The position numbers and the translations under genes are program-made. The notes below the pieces were generated by a model. That model made no database searches. It saw only the letters and a program-made list of their open reading frames with translations, and was not told the DNA's origin. Below, one piece after another: positions 13,166 to 22,121 of a stretch of DNA of 46,037 nt (the first letter of the stretch is position 1; every line of letters begins with the position of its first letter). The DNA lies in NCBI GenBank assembly GCA_937995745.1, contig CALKIU010000095.1:1-46037 (forward strand), written 5' to 3'. This DNA is from an uncultured Bacillaceae bacterium. GTDB taxonomy: Bacteria > Bacillota > Bacilli > Bacillales > Cytobacillaceae.

Positions 13166-14956
13166 TTAGCGTACTGCTTCTTCCCACTTTTCCTTTAACC
13201 CGTTTTGCAGGAGATACATTTTATAATACAATCCTCTCTTCGCCAGCAGCTCTTGATGGGTGCCCCGTTCGACAATTCTTCCTTTGTGAAGCACGAGAAT
13301 TTGATCCGCATCTTGAATGGTGGATAATCGATGGGCAATAGCGATCGTCGTTCGGCCCTTTCTCATTTTTGCCAGAGCTTCTTGAATGGCTTCTTCCGTT
13401 TCTGTATCAATGTTGGCAGTTGCTTCGTCAAGAACGAGAATTTGCGGATCACGAGCCATTGTCCGGGCGAAAGAAATAAGCTGGCGCTGGCCGCTTGACA
13501 AGGTGAGACCCTTTTCGGAAAGGTGATGCCGGTACCCTCCCGACAGTCTCTTAATAAATTGTTCCGCTTGGACAAATCTTGCCGCTTCTTCCACATCGTC
13601 TTTTGTAAGTTTATTATTGTAAAGGCGGATATTGTCTTCAACCGTGCCGTAAAAAATAAACGGATCCTGCAAAACGAGACCTATTTTTTCGCGCAATTCT
13701 TCCATTGGATAACTTCTAATCGATTTCCCGTCAATCAAAATGTCTCCGCGATCAAAATCATAAAACCGCAGCAAAAGATTGACAATGGTGCTCTTTCCGC
13801 TCCCCGTATGGCCGACAAGGGCCACTGTCTCCCCTCTTTTTGCCGTGAAAGAAATATCTCTTAACACATCCTTTCGTCCGTCGTATGAAAAAGAGACATT
13901 CCGGAACTCAATTTCTCCTTCTGTGATGACCCCTTCACGGGATGTCTGCACCGGCGCCAACTCTTCTTTATCCAAAAGATCAAATACTCTGGAAGCGGAG
14001 ACGATCGCCTGTTGATACAACGACAAGTGCATCATCAACTCGTTTACCGGCCTGAAAAAGCGCCCAAGATAGTTTACATAAGCATAAATAACCCCGATTT
14101 CCACGGTTGTGTTTAGAGCGGTGATGCCAAAATAACTTAAAACGAGCGCCAATGCCGTGATATAGACCAAATTGGTGGCCGGATGCAAGAGAAGGGCGTC
14201 CACTTTGATATTTTTCATTCCGGCCCGGTAATGTTTGCTGTTGACATCCTGGAAGCTGTCGCAAAATCTTTGTTCTTGGCGGAAATGCTGAATGATATTC
14301 ATTCCTTGCAGTGTCTCATTCAACTTTGTATTCAGCTGGCTGAGCCTTTCCCGCAATTCAAAATAGATCTTTGTACTGTATTTGCGGTAAACGGCAATGA
14401 GCATAATCAATACCGGGAGCACAAGTGTGCATAAAACAGCAAGCTTCGTATTTAACAGGTACATTGCCCCCAATATGCCGGCAATCAAGACAGTGCTCTG
14501 AACAAACGTCACCAAAACCGTTACGAACATGTCTTTAATGGCTTCCGTGTCATTGGTCACCCTGGAAACGATGCTTCCGGCCGGAGTTTTGTCGAAAAAC
14601 CGCAGACCGAAAGATTGCACCTTCGAATAGACGTCGACCCTGATGGCGTGCACAATTCGTACTGCAATTTCCTGGAATTTATATTGCTGCATATAGGTGA
14701 ATAAACTGTTGGCCGCATGGACGGCAATATATGATACGGCCAATAAAAACAGCGGCGCAAATCTCAGATCCCGGGGCGCCAAATAATCATCAATAAATAT
14801 TTTTATTAAGAAAGGACCGGCCACTTCCGCCACGGTTGCCAAAAAAAGCAGGAAGAATGCCAGAATCATCGCTTTTTTATGGGGACCGGCATAGGTAAGG
14901 AGCCGGAACAAAACCTTGCGCTGTTCCCGGCCATTCTGCACCATCAATTTTTCCAT
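13166..14956 (-). CDS. bmrD: ABC multidrug exporter half-transporter, BmrD/YheH-like
   Basis: A 596-residue type IV ABC exporter half: six-span membrane domain (about 30-320) and ATPase domain (about 345-590). Walker A is GHTGSGKST, the signature LSSGQRQ and Walker B ILVLDEATA with the catalytic Glu present, followed by the switch IAHRLST. It pairs with the next gene upstream, whose Walker B has Asp instead of Glu: the asymmetric pattern of BmrC/BmrD and TM287/288 heterodimers. It starts 4 bases after the partner's stop, with GGGAGGATG inside the partner's end. B. subtilis BmrD as I recall is longer (about 670), so the symbol marks similarity, not proven orthology. Confidence 0.78.
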   Translation of the reverse strand: MEKLMVQNGREQRKVLFRLLTYAGPHKKAMILAFFLLFLATVAEVAGPFLIKIFIDDYLAPRDLRFAPLFLLAVSYIAVHAANSLFTYMQQYKFQEIAVRIVHAIRVDVYSKVQSFGLRFFDKTPAGSIVSRVTNDTEAIKDMFVTVLVTFVQSTVLIAGILGAMYLLNTKLAVLCTLVLPVLIMLIAVYRKYSTKIYFELRERLSQLNTKLNETLQGMNIIQHFRQEQRFCDSFQDVNSKHYRAGMKNIKVDALLLHPATNLVYITALALVLSYFGITALNTTVEIGVIYAYVNYLGRFFRPVNELMMHLSLYQQAIVSASRVFDLLDKEELAPVQTSREGVITEGEIEFRNVSFSYDGRKDVLRDISFTAKRGETVALVGHTGSGKSTIVNLLLRFYDFDRGDILIDGKSIRSYPMEELREKIGLVLQDPFIFYGTVEDNIRLYNNKLTKDDVEEAARFVQAEQFIKRLSGGYRHHLSEKGLTLSSGQRQLISFARTMARDPQILVLDEATANIDTETEEAIQEALAKMRKGRTTIAIAHRLSTIQDADQILVLHKGRIVERGTHQELLAKRGLYYKMYLLQNGLKEKWEEAVR

Positions 14957-14960
14957 CTGT

Positions 14961-16709
14961 TCATCCTCCCTGCTCCACTTGTTCTTCCAATTGTTGCCGC
15001 AAGAACATTTCTTTATAGATTCCTCCCAATTTCATCAACGCTTCGTGCGTTCCTTTTTCGACGATTTTGCCGTCTTCAAGTACAAGAATTTGATCGGCAT
15101 GGGCGAGGGAACTTAAACGATGGGAGGTGATGATGGTGGTTTTGTTCTTTCTTTTTTCCCGTAAAACTTTTAAGATTTTCTCCTCTGTTCTTGCATCCAC
15201 TGCGGATAAGGCGTCATCCAGGATCAAGACTTCCGGATCGGGAAGAAGTGCCCTGGCTATGGAAATCCTCTGCTTTTGCCCCCCGGAAAGAGACACTCCC
15301 CTCTCCCCGGCCATCGTTTCATAGCCATCGGGAAATCCCATAATATCATCATGAATATTGGCTGCTTTTGCCGCTTCACGAATCTTTTCCTCACTGGCAT
15401 CAGGGGCGGCAAAAGCGATGTTTTCCTTGACCGTCGCCGAAAATATGACATGATCTTGGGGGACATAACCGATCGCTTCACGGAGCCTTTTCAGCTTATA
15501 ATCCTTAATCGGACGCCCGCCGAAAAGAATGTTTCCGTCCTCCACGTCAAATTCGCGCAGAAGCAGTTTTAGGAGCGTCGTTTTCCCCGCCCCGGTTTTC
15601 CCGACAATGCCAACCGTTTCTCCTCTTTTAATATAAACATAAATATCCCGTAGAACCGGATTGGCTTCGCCCGGATAGGCAAAACTGTCCACTTTGTACT
15701 CTATATCCCCGCTTGGAACGATATCAAGCGCGTTTTCCTTTTCCTGCACATCCGATTTTTCCGAAAGCAAAGACAAAATCCGTCCGTAAGAGGCACGCCC
15801 TCTTTCAAGAATATTGAAAAGCCAGCCGAAAGCGAGCATCGGCCAGACAAGGAGCCCCAGATAAGAGGTAAAGGAAACAAGTTCTCCGAGCGTCAACTCG
15901 CCGGAAACAACAAACTTGGCTCCAAATCCGATGGAAAGGAGATAAGATACTGCCACAATAATGGAGATCGTCGGATCATAGAGAGAGTCGATTTTCGCAA
16001 CAGCAATATTTTTGCCCACAACATCAGCGGATTGATTCCGGAAATCGTCGATGTTTTCTTTTTCATGGCCGAACGACTTAATCACCCTGACTCCTGTGAC
16101 GCTTTCCTGCACTTTGTCATTCAATGTTGAAAAAGCGGCTTGAGCCAGGGAAAAACGCCGGTGCAACAAATTTCCGTACCAGTTTGTCAAGATGGCAATG
16201 AGCGGCATCGGAATGAGCGCAATCAACGTCAACTTCCAACTGATGGTGGCCGCCATCGCCACGACAACCATTCCGCCTGTCAACAGAGAATCTACGAGAG
16301 TCAATACTCCGGAACCAGCCGTTTGCTGTACGGCCTGAATGTCATTTGTTGCCCGGGCCATCAAATCTCCCACCCGGTATCTTTGATAAAAAGACGGGGG
16401 CATCTTCGTATAATGTTCATAAAGCTTGAATCGTAAATCCCGCGCCAATTTAACAGCTGACCCGAATATCATTTTCCGCCAGAAATAACGGAAAATGTAC
16501 ATCAAAATCCCCGTTAAGAGGAGAAACATCAACCATTTAACGAGGATTCGGGCCGATAATGTTTTTTGGTGAATCTCGTCCACGATAATCCCGATGATTT
16601 TTGGAGGAATTAACTGGAGAAAAGCAACTATTAATAATAAACTGACTCCAATAATATATGCCCGTTTTTCTTGCTTAAAAAACCACGCCAACTGAAAAAA
16701 GATTTTCAT
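14961..16709 (-). CDS. bmrC: ABC multidrug exporter half-transporter, BmrC/YheI-like (degenerate ATP site)
   Basis: A 582-residue half-transporter that resembles remembered BmrC (YheI) through LAWFFKQEKR, PPFYQRYRVGDLMARATND, GSGVLTLVDS and GELVSFTSYLGLLVWPM. The ATPase domain has Walker A GKTGAGKTT, the canonical signature LSGGQKQR and Walker B VLILDDALS, with Asp where the catalytic Glu is usual, plus switch His in SHRLSS. So one of the two ATP sites of the heterodimer is probably catalytically impaired. The start ATG follows GGAGG; the open frame extends 17 codons upstream without support. The pair is inserted between yneF and ccdA, where B. subtilis has none. Confidence 0.82.
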   Translation of the reverse strand: MKIFFQLAWFFKQEKRAYIIGVSLLLIVAFLQLIPPKIIGIIVDEIHQKTLSARILVKWLMFLLLTGILMYIFRYFWRKMIFGSAVKLARDLRFKLYEHYTKMPPSFYQRYRVGDLMARATNDIQAVQQTAGSGVLTLVDSLLTGGMVVVAMAATISWKLTLIALIPMPLIAILTNWYGNLLHRRFSLAQAAFSTLNDKVQESVTGVRVIKSFGHEKENIDDFRNQSADVVGKNIAVAKIDSLYDPTISIIVAVSYLLSIGFGAKFVVSGELTLGELVSFTSYLGLLVWPMLAFGWLFNILERGRASYGRILSLLSEKSDVQEKENALDIVPSGDIEYKVDSFAYPGEANPVLRDIYVYIKRGETVGIVGKTGAGKTTLLKLLLREFDVEDGNILFGGRPIKDYKLKRLREAIGYVPQDHVIFSATVKENIAFAAPDASEEKIREAAKAANIHDDIMGFPDGYETMAGERGVSLSGGQKQRISIARALLPDPEVLILDDALSAVDARTEEKILKVLREKRKNKTTIITSHRLSSLAHADQILVLEDGKIVEKGTHEALMKLGGIYKEMFLRQQLEEQVEQGG

Positions 16710-16750
16710 AAGCAGCCTCCGCTGTCTAAAAATAGAAAGAGTAATAAACA

Positions 16751-16777
16751 GAAAAAGCACCCGGCGAAGGGAGTGCT
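16751..16777 (-). terminator. Terminator of yneF
   Basis: Minus-strand stem AGCACTCCC / GGGTGCT with a one-base bulge, followed by TTTTTC. It separates yneF from the ABC exporter pair. Confidence 0.65.
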
Positions 16778-16784
16778 CTGTCTG

Positions 16785-17006
16785 TTACTTCGTTTTCATT
16801 TGTTTGTTCATCGCATTCAACATTTGATTGATTTTCTTCTGCGACGGTTTCATTCCCATCTGCGTCATCAGCGTCCTCAACATTTGTTCATTGATGGGCG
16901 GATTCTTTTTCAAATAATTCTCCATATATTTGCGGGCGATAAAGAACCCGATTGCGATACCGACCAAAATTCCTGCCATCGCAGCTAAAACATACCAATA
17001 CCACAT
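16785..17006 (-). CDS. yneF: UPF0154 membrane protein YneF
   Basis: A 73-residue protein with one N-terminal transmembrane helix (WYVLAAMAGILVGIAIGFFI) and a basic, helical cytosolic tail (KYMENYLKKNPPINEQ, then MGMKPSQKKINQMLNAM). This is the UPF0154/YneF pattern; the function is unknown. The start follows an ideal AAGGAGG site. It lies downstream of sirA as in B. subtilis. Confidence 0.88.
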   Translation of the reverse strand: MWYWYVLAAMAGILVGIAIGFFIARKYMENYLKKNPPINEQMLRTLMTQMGMKPSQKKINQMLNAMNKQMKTK

Positions 17007-17094
17007 TAAATGATTTCCTCCTTCAGGTTGTCTCTCATAAAGTGTACAAGACCAAAAGTAATTATACAATATTTATGGAGGATTTTCTTCATTT

Positions 17095-17532
17095 TTAGAC
17101 AAACTTTCTTGTTTTTATCGGCCGGAGCCAACCGAAATTTTGATTATCCAGGTCAACGGCCAGAAAAGAATGTTCAAATTTTCGCAACGCTTCAAAGAAA
17201 ACGGTTTCGGCATAATAATTTCCTTTTGCCTTCAGGACAAGATGTTTTGGGAAAATTTCCAATTTCGCCGCACTCCTATTTCCGTCCTTGATTAAATAGC
17301 ATCCATCTTGCTGATAGAAATGTGTGTTCTCATGAAAATACTTTTTTATGTATGTGCGAAGTTCGTTTTCCGATATCGGTTCGATAATAAAATTGATCTG
17401 TTTTAACAGTATTTCTTTTTGCTCCCCTTGGGAATCTGCATATTCTTTAAAAAGACGGTAAAACTTTATTTCTTTTCCGAAGTATTGCGCGGCAAATTCC
17501 TCTTTCACGAGATAAAGTTGATATACTCGCAC
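17095..17532 (-). CDS. sirA: Sporulation inhibitor of replication SirA (YneE)
   Basis: A 145-residue protein that matches SirA in its N-terminus (YLVKEEFAAQYFGKE), in YYAETVFFEALRKF, and in its C-terminus (FGWLRPIKTRKFV). In B. subtilis SirA is made under Spo0A control and binds DnaA domain I to stop new rounds of replication on entry into sporulation. The start is GTG behind GGAGGAAGG. Its location between tkt and yneF is the conserved one. Confidence 0.85.
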   Translation of the reverse strand: MRVYQLYLVKEEFAAQYFGKEIKFYRLFKEYADSQGEQKEILLKQINFIIEPISENELRTYIKKYFHENTHFYQQDGCYLIKDGNRSAAKLEIFPKHLVLKAKGNYYAETVFFEALRKFEHSFLAVDLDNQNFGWLRPIKTRKFV

Positions 17533-17720
17533 TTACGCCTTCCTCCATTAATACTTTTCCTACCATTATAGTAAACTGGCAAAAAATAGTCTGTCTTAAT
17601 AAGTCGGAAAGTCTCTCTATTTTTGTCGAATCCTTCTGTCCTTTGCACTTTGCCGCGCAATATTCAAATACTCCCTTCCGATACGGGCAAACTTATTAAC
17701 GGTCTGTTTCAATATGAAGA

Positions 17721-17747
17721 AAGCCTGCAGAGAAACTCTGCAGGCTT
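17721..17747 (-). terminator. Terminator of tkt
   Basis: A 12-bp perfect stem AAGCCTGCAGAG / CTCTGCAGGCTT with a 3-base loop, 15 bases past the transketolase stop. The T run on the minus strand is short (CTTTCTTC), so termination may be partial. Confidence 0.7.
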
Positions 17748-17762
17748 TATTTACGGGAGCAT

Positions 17763-19769
17763 TTATTTAGAAAGCAGAGATTTTACCCGGTTGACAACAT
17801 TTTCAACGGTGAAGCCGTATTCTTTCATAATTCTGTCTCCCGGTGCCGATGCTCCGAAACGGTCTATGGCCAAGATATCTCCTTCATCGCCGGTATACCG
17901 GTCCCATCCGAGCGAAGAGCCCATTTCAATGGCCAGCCTTTTCTTGACTGTTTTCGGAAGGACGGATTGTTTGTATTCTTCCGGCTGTTTTTCAAAATTG
18001 CTCCAAGACGGCATGCTGACTACAGATGCATATATGCCTTCCTGTTCGAGAACTTTTTGCGCTTCAACAGCCAGAGACACTTCGGAACCGGTGGCCAACA
18101 ACAGCACTTCCGGATTTTGATTGGCAGCGGGCGATATGACATATGCTCCTTTTTGTACCCCTTCCCATGCCAACTCTTTCGTGTTTTTCAACGTCGGCAC
18201 ATTCTGCCTGGTCAACACAATGGCTGTCGGCTGATCTTTCGATTGCAATGCCATTTTCCAGGCAGCGACAGTTTCATTTCCATCCGCCGGGCGGATGACG
18301 TTGATGTTCGGCATTGCCCTAAAGGAAGCCAATTGTTCAATAGGTTCATGGGTCGGGCCGTCCTCACCCACCGCAATACTGTCATGAGTAAAAACATAAG
18401 TGACGGGAAGCTTCATCAAAGCTGCCATCCTGATAGCCGGACGCAAATAATCGGAGAACACAAAGAAAGTTCCGCCAAACACCCGCAATCCGCCATGCAG
18501 GGCCATTCCATTTAAAATGGCTCCCATGGCAAATTCGCGGACTCCGAACCAAATATTGCGCCCTTCATAATTTTCAGATGAAAAATCACCGCCGCCTTTG
18601 ATCGTTGTTTTGTTCGAACCGGCCAGATCGGCAGAACCGCCGAAGAAATATGGCAGATTTTTTGCAATTCCGTTAATAGTTTCACCGGATGAGGAACGGG
18701 TTGCCAAATTGCTTCCTTCTTCATAAACGGGAAGTTCGCTGTCCCATCCATTAATCAGATCACCGTTTATAGCCGTTTCCAACTCCATGGCGAGTTCAGG
18801 ATATTCTTTCTTGTAATTTTGGAAGAGTTCTTTCCATTGCTGTTCCTTCTTAACACCCGGATCCAAAACATATTTTTTGAACACATCATAGACTTCTTCA
18901 GGAACATAAAAGTCTTCTTCGAAAGCCCAGTTGTAATTTTTCTTCGTCAGGGCCGCTTCATCAGGGCCGAGAGGGGCGCCGTGTACATCCGACTTTCCGG
19001 ATTTGTTCGGGGAGCCGTAACCAATGATGGTTTTCACTTCAATTAATGTGGGACGGCCGGTGTCCCGTTTCGCTTCTTCAATCGCATTCGAAATTTCTTC
19101 TAAATTGTTGCCGTCCTCCACACGAATGTATTGCCATCCGTAAGCTTTAAAACGATCGGCGACACTTTCGGAAAAAGCCTTGTTCAGTTCCCCGTCGAGC
19201 GAAATGTCATTTGAATCGTATAATACAATAAGTTTTCCGAGTTTTAAATGTCCGGCGAGAGAGGCGGCTTCTGCGGATACGCCTTCCATTAAATCGCCGT
19301 CACCGCATATCACATATGTATAATGATCAACTATCTCATAATTTTTCCGATTGTATTTGGCGGCGAGATGCCGTTCCGCCATCGCCATGCCCACAGCCAT
19401 GGCAATTCCTTGTCCCAACGGACCTGACGTTGCGTCAACACCAGGAGTATGTCCGTATTCGGGATGTCCCGGTGTTTTGCTTCCCCATTGACGAAATTCC
19501 TTTATGTCTTCCATGCTCACATCGTATCCTGAAAGATGCAAAAGGCTGTACAAAAGCATGGACCCGTGTCCTGCAGAAAGTACGAAACGATCGCGGTTAA
19601 ACCAGTCCGGATTTTTCGGGTTATGATTCATGTGTCTCGTCCAAAGGGCATAAGCCATGGGAGCGGCTCCCATCGGCATCCCGGGATGACCGGATTTTGC
19701 TTTTTCGATGGCATCAATCGATAATGTTCTGATTGTGTTAACTGCCAGTGTATCAACTGAAGCAAACAT
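17763..19769 (-). CDS. tkt: Transketolase
   Basis: A 668-residue thiamine-diphosphate enzyme of the non-oxidative pentose phosphate pathway, moving two-carbon units between sugar phosphates. The N-terminal half has IEKAKSGHPGMPMGAAPMAY, GPLGQGIAMAVGMA and the ThDP/Mg motif GDGDLMEGVSAEA. The middle has the pyrimidine-domain FTHDSIAVGEDGPTHEPIEQ, and the C-terminal domain ends YGFTVENVVNRVKSLL. The chosen ATG follows GAAGGG at a 10-base spacing; an in-frame TTG six codons earlier is less likely. Neighbours are ynzC upstream and sirA downstream, the conserved order. Confidence 0.95.
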   Translation of the reverse strand: MFASVDTLAVNTIRTLSIDAIEKAKSGHPGMPMGAAPMAYALWTRHMNHNPKNPDWFNRDRFVLSAGHGSMLLYSLLHLSGYDVSMEDIKEFRQWGSKTPGHPEYGHTPGVDATSGPLGQGIAMAVGMAMAERHLAAKYNRKNYEIVDHYTYVICGDGDLMEGVSAEAASLAGHLKLGKLIVLYDSNDISLDGELNKAFSESVADRFKAYGWQYIRVEDGNNLEEISNAIEEAKRDTGRPTLIEVKTIIGYGSPNKSGKSDVHGAPLGPDEAALTKKNYNWAFEEDFYVPEEVYDVFKKYVLDPGVKKEQQWKELFQNYKKEYPELAMELETAINGDLINGWDSELPVYEEGSNLATRSSSGETINGIAKNLPYFFGGSADLAGSNKTTIKGGGDFSSENYEGRNIWFGVREFAMGAILNGMALHGGLRVFGGTFFVFSDYLRPAIRMAALMKLPVTYVFTHDSIAVGEDGPTHEPIEQLASFRAMPNINVIRPADGNETVAAWKMALQSKDQPTAIVLTRQNVPTLKNTKELAWEGVQKGAYVISPAANQNPEVLLLATGSEVSLAVEAQKVLEQEGIYASVVSMPSWSNFEKQPEEYKQSVLPKTVKKRLAIEMGSSLGWDRYTGDEGDILAIDRFGASAPGDRIMKEYGFTVENVVNRVKSLLSK

Positions 19770-19914
19770 TCTTTTCAGTCCCTTCAATGTTTTCCTTATT
19801 CAATATTCAATAGTATTTTGTCTTTTCTTGATTGTTTAATGCTTAACAAAGGGTCATTGCGGAAACAGTCGGACGATGTAAAATATGTCCTTTCCGGGAG
19901 ACAACGGTCTTCCT

Positions 19915-20151
19915 TTAATGAATACGGTTCTTTCTGTTGCGCAACTGCTTTATTTTTTCTGGAGTGACGTCCTTTCCAAGAGGATCGACGATTGTCACAT
20001 TTTCCAAAGTTTTCAGCATGGAAGAACGGAAGGCCTGTAAATATTCTTTGCGTAATTCCGCTTGTTCTTTTGCCTCTTCCGGAGTCAGAGCGCCCTCTTT
20101 TGCCTTTCTGGCCAGTTCATTGATTCTTGCCAATTTTTCTTTTGCCAGCAT
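19915..20151 (-). CDS. ynzC: DUF896 protein YnzC
   Basis: A 78-residue, highly charged helical protein (LAKEKLARINELARKAK, LTPEEAKEQAELRKEYLQ) of the DUF896/YnzC family. In B. subtilis it is co-transcribed with yneA-yneB under LexA control; its role is unknown. It has a good AAAGGAG site and lies 68 bases downstream of yneB, so it probably belongs to the SOS operon here too. Confidence 0.88.
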   Translation of the reverse strand: MLAKEKLARINELARKAKEGALTPEEAKEQAELRKEYLQAFRSSMLKTLENVTIVDPLGKDVTPEKIKQLRNRKNRIH

Positions 20152-20218
20152 CAGATAACTCCTTTAAAATTGATGAAAACTTGCAATCAAACCTCATCTT
20201 ACTAAAATTGTACACCTT

Positions 20219-20887
20219 TTACAAGATACCGGAACCGTTTTTATTTTCACAAGATTCCACGTATTCCTTATACCTGCGGTGCACGGTAGCTTTAGAAATA
20301 TGATAGCCGAGACCGTTTAAAACGGCGGTTATCTCAGCAAATGTGAGCTTATTATTCCTTAAACGAACGATCTCTTCAATGGGAACCTCCAATCGTTCCC
20401 TCCCCGGACCTGCGCCAATATTTTTCAAATTTTTTTCGGGCCTGTATCCTTTTTGGACGGCCCGCTTCATTCCCCTTTTTATTTTTATATTATGCAGTTT
20501 TCTTTGATATTCTTCGACAATGCTCACAATCTGTAAAACCATTGAATCAGAATCGGAAAGCTGCAATTTTCCGTTATGGGCAATCGTATATATTTGCGCA
20601 TTCTCTTTCAGAATGCAATGAATGACGGCAATTTTCGCGTTTCCGCGTCCCAGTCTTGTTTCATCTTGGACAAGAACGGCACCTATATCTTTCTCTTTTA
20701 ACAAAGAAAGAAGTTCGATTACTCCTTCCCTTTCAAGATCATACCCGCTTGCTTTCTCTTTAATTACTTTTTCCACCGAAAAGTGAAACCGGTTGGCAAG
20801 TTCGCGCAATTCTTCTTCCTGTCTCTCCAACGAGGTTTCCTGGGTTTCCTTTTTTGTGCTGACGCGACAATAGATGACAGCTTTCAA
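20219..20887 (-). CDS. yneB: Serine recombinase-family protein YneB
   Basis: A 222-residue resolvase-like protein. The N-terminal catalytic domain has the nucleophile Ser10 in YCRVST, Arg-rich QDETRLGRG, and EYQRKLHNIKIKRGMKRA; the C-terminal helix-turn-helix is LTFAEITAVL and KATVHRRYKEY. The open frame is longer, but MKAVIYCRVST is the natural beginning. That codon is TTG and overlaps the yneA stop as TTGA, implying translational coupling. In B. subtilis it is in the LexA-controlled yneA operon. The recombination target, if any, is unknown. Confidence 0.85.
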   Translation of the reverse strand: MKAVIYCRVSTKKETQETSLERQEEELRELANRFHFSVEKVIKEKASGYDLEREGVIELLSLLKEKDIGAVLVQDETRLGRGNAKIAVIHCILKENAQIYTIAHNGKLQLSDSDSMVLQIVSIVEEYQRKLHNIKIKRGMKRAVQKGYRPEKNLKNIGAGPGRERLEVPIEEIVRLRNNKLTFAEITAVLNGLGYHISKATVHRRYKEYVESCENKNGSGIL

Positions 20888-21252
20888 TTCCGCCCACTCT
20901 CCGCTTTTGTAAAAGATGTAAATTCTGTTCCTGGATTCTGAACTGTCACAATTTGATTTTCCGGAATTCTCCACTTTTCAACAGGTATGACAAGCGTCTC
21001 TCCGGCGTGAACCCTTCCGTCGGCAAGACCATTTTCCCTTTTTACCCAATCGGCAAACTCCTCATAAGACATGCGATGGCAGATATAATATTTGTCGGCA
21101 ATCGTCAATAAAGAATCGCCTTCTCCCACCTTGACCTCCAAATATTCAACTTCGCTGTCCTGCTGCACTTTTTCGGCGAAAACGAAAAGAAATATAAAAC
21201 TTAATGCAATTAAAATCAAAGTATATGAATTATTGCGGAAAAAAGTCTTCAT
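20884..21252 (-). CDS. yneA: SOS cell-division suppressor YneA (LysM)
   Basis: A 122-residue protein with one N-terminal membrane anchor (NSYTLILIALSFIFLFVFA) and an extracellular LysM domain (VKVGEGDSLLTIADKYY to GETLVIPVE). B. subtilis YneA (about 105 residues) blocks septation during DNA damage. The ATG at 21252 is preferred because it gives the usual short cytosolic end; earlier in-frame ATGs run into the LexA-box region. Three LexA boxes lie between it and divergent lexA, so SOS control is expected. Confidence 0.87.
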   Translation of the reverse strand: MKTFFRNNSYTLILIALSFIFLFVFAEKVQQDSEVEYLEVKVGEGDSLLTIADKYYICHRMSYEEFADWVKRENGLADGRVHAGETLVIPVEKWRIPENQIVTVQNPGTEFTSFTKAESGRN

Positions 21253-21272
21253 CGTATCACACAACCTTATTA

Positions 21273-21286
21273 AGAATATATGTTCG
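21273..21286. promoter_or_regulatory. LexA box proximal to yneA
   Basis: AGAATATATGTTCG, a near match to the Bacillus SOS box CGAAC-N4-GTTCG, 20 bases upstream of the yneA start. The left half is weaker than the right. Confidence 0.6.
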
Positions 21287-21301
21287 GGTTTCATTTTAGT
21301 A

Positions 21302-21315
21302 CGAACATTTGTTTT
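21302..21315. promoter_or_regulatory. LexA box, central
   Basis: CGAACATTTGTTTT: a perfect left half-site CGAAC, N4, then GTTTT. It lies midway between yneA and lexA. Confidence 0.75.
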
Positions 21316-21330
21316 TGTCAACCGCCGATT

Positions 21331-21344
21331 CGAACTTATGTTTG
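21331..21344. promoter_or_regulatory. LexA box overlapping the lexA promoter
   Basis: CGAACTTATGTTTG matches the SOS box with one mismatch in the right half. It overlaps the lexA -35, as expected for autorepression. Confidence 0.78.
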
Positions 21345-21370
21345 TATTGTCAAAAAAAACATGCTATAAT
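21342..21370 (+). promoter_or_regulatory. Sigma-A promoter of lexA
   Basis: TTGTAT (21342-21347) and a perfect TATAAT (21365-21370) with a 17-base spacer. The upstream hexamer overlaps the third LexA box. Confidence 0.75.
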
Positions 21371-21401
21371 AAAAACAACAATTCCATATGAGGTGTATGT
21401 G

Positions 21402-22025
21402 ATGGCTAAATTATCAAAGAGGCAGCAGGAAATTCTCGATTTCATCAAACATGAAGTCAAGACGAAAGGATATCCTCCGTCTGTCCGGGAAATCGGCAAA
21501 GCCGTCGGTCTTGCATCCAGTTCAACAGTTCACGGTCATTTATCGAGACTTGAAAGCAAAGGTTATATACGCAGAGACCCGACAAAGCCGCGGGCCATTG
21601 AAATCTTGGAACCGGAAGAAACGGCAAGTATTCCTAAACAGCATTCCATAAACGTGCCTCTCGTCGGAAAAGTCACTGCCGGAAGCCCGATTACAGCCAT
21701 AGAAAATATTGAAGAATATATACCGCTCCCGGAAAGCTTCGCTCCATCGGGAGAGCAAATATTTTTACTGACCGTCACCGGAGACAGCATGATCGAAGCG
21801 GGTATTCTCGATGGCGATTATATTATCGTCAGACAACAGCAAACAGCCAATAACGGAGATATTGTCGTCGCTATGACGGAAGACGATGAAGCTACTGTAA
21901 AACGATTTTTCAAAGAAAAAGACTATATCCGGCTGCAGCCCGAAAACCCGACAATGGAACCGATTATATTAAAAAATGTCACCATATTGGGAAAAGTAAT
22001 CGGTGTTTTCAGAAGAATTCATTAA
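21402..22025 (+). CDS. lexA: SOS repressor LexA
   Basis: A 207-residue LexA with an N-terminal winged helix (KLSKRQQEILDFIKHEV, YPPSVREIGKAVGLASSST) and a C-terminal S24 autopeptidase. Self-cleavage is between Ala93 and Gly94 (KVTAGSP), using Ser129 (TGDSM) and Lys167 (ATVKRFF). RecA filaments trigger cleavage, derepressing SOS genes including divergent yneA-yneB-ynzC. The ATG follows GAGGTG by six bases; the longer open frame upstream runs through the promoter and is rejected. Confidence 0.95.
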   Translation: MAKLSKRQQEILDFIKHEVKTKGYPPSVREIGKAVGLASSSTVHGHLSRLESKGYIRRDPTKPRAIEILEPEETASIPKQHSINVPLVGKVTAGSPITAIENIEEYIPLPESFAPSGEQIFLLTVTGDSMIEAGILDGDYIIVRQQQTANNGDIVVAMTEDDEATVKRFFKEKDYIRLQPENPTMEPIILKNVTILGKVIGVFRRIH

Positions 22026-22031
22026 GAAACG

Positions 22032-22056
22032 CCTTGGCGCGAGCCAAGGTTTTTTA
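22032..22056 (+). terminator. Terminator of lexA
   Basis: Seven-bp stem CCTTGGC / GCCAAGG with a four-base loop, followed by a run of Ts, directly after the lexA stop. Confidence 0.85.
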
Positions 22057-22121
22057 TGAAGACGGTTTTGCGAATTTGCCCGGATACCGGTTGATGATTA
22101 TATATAGAGCGGTACAGAACG

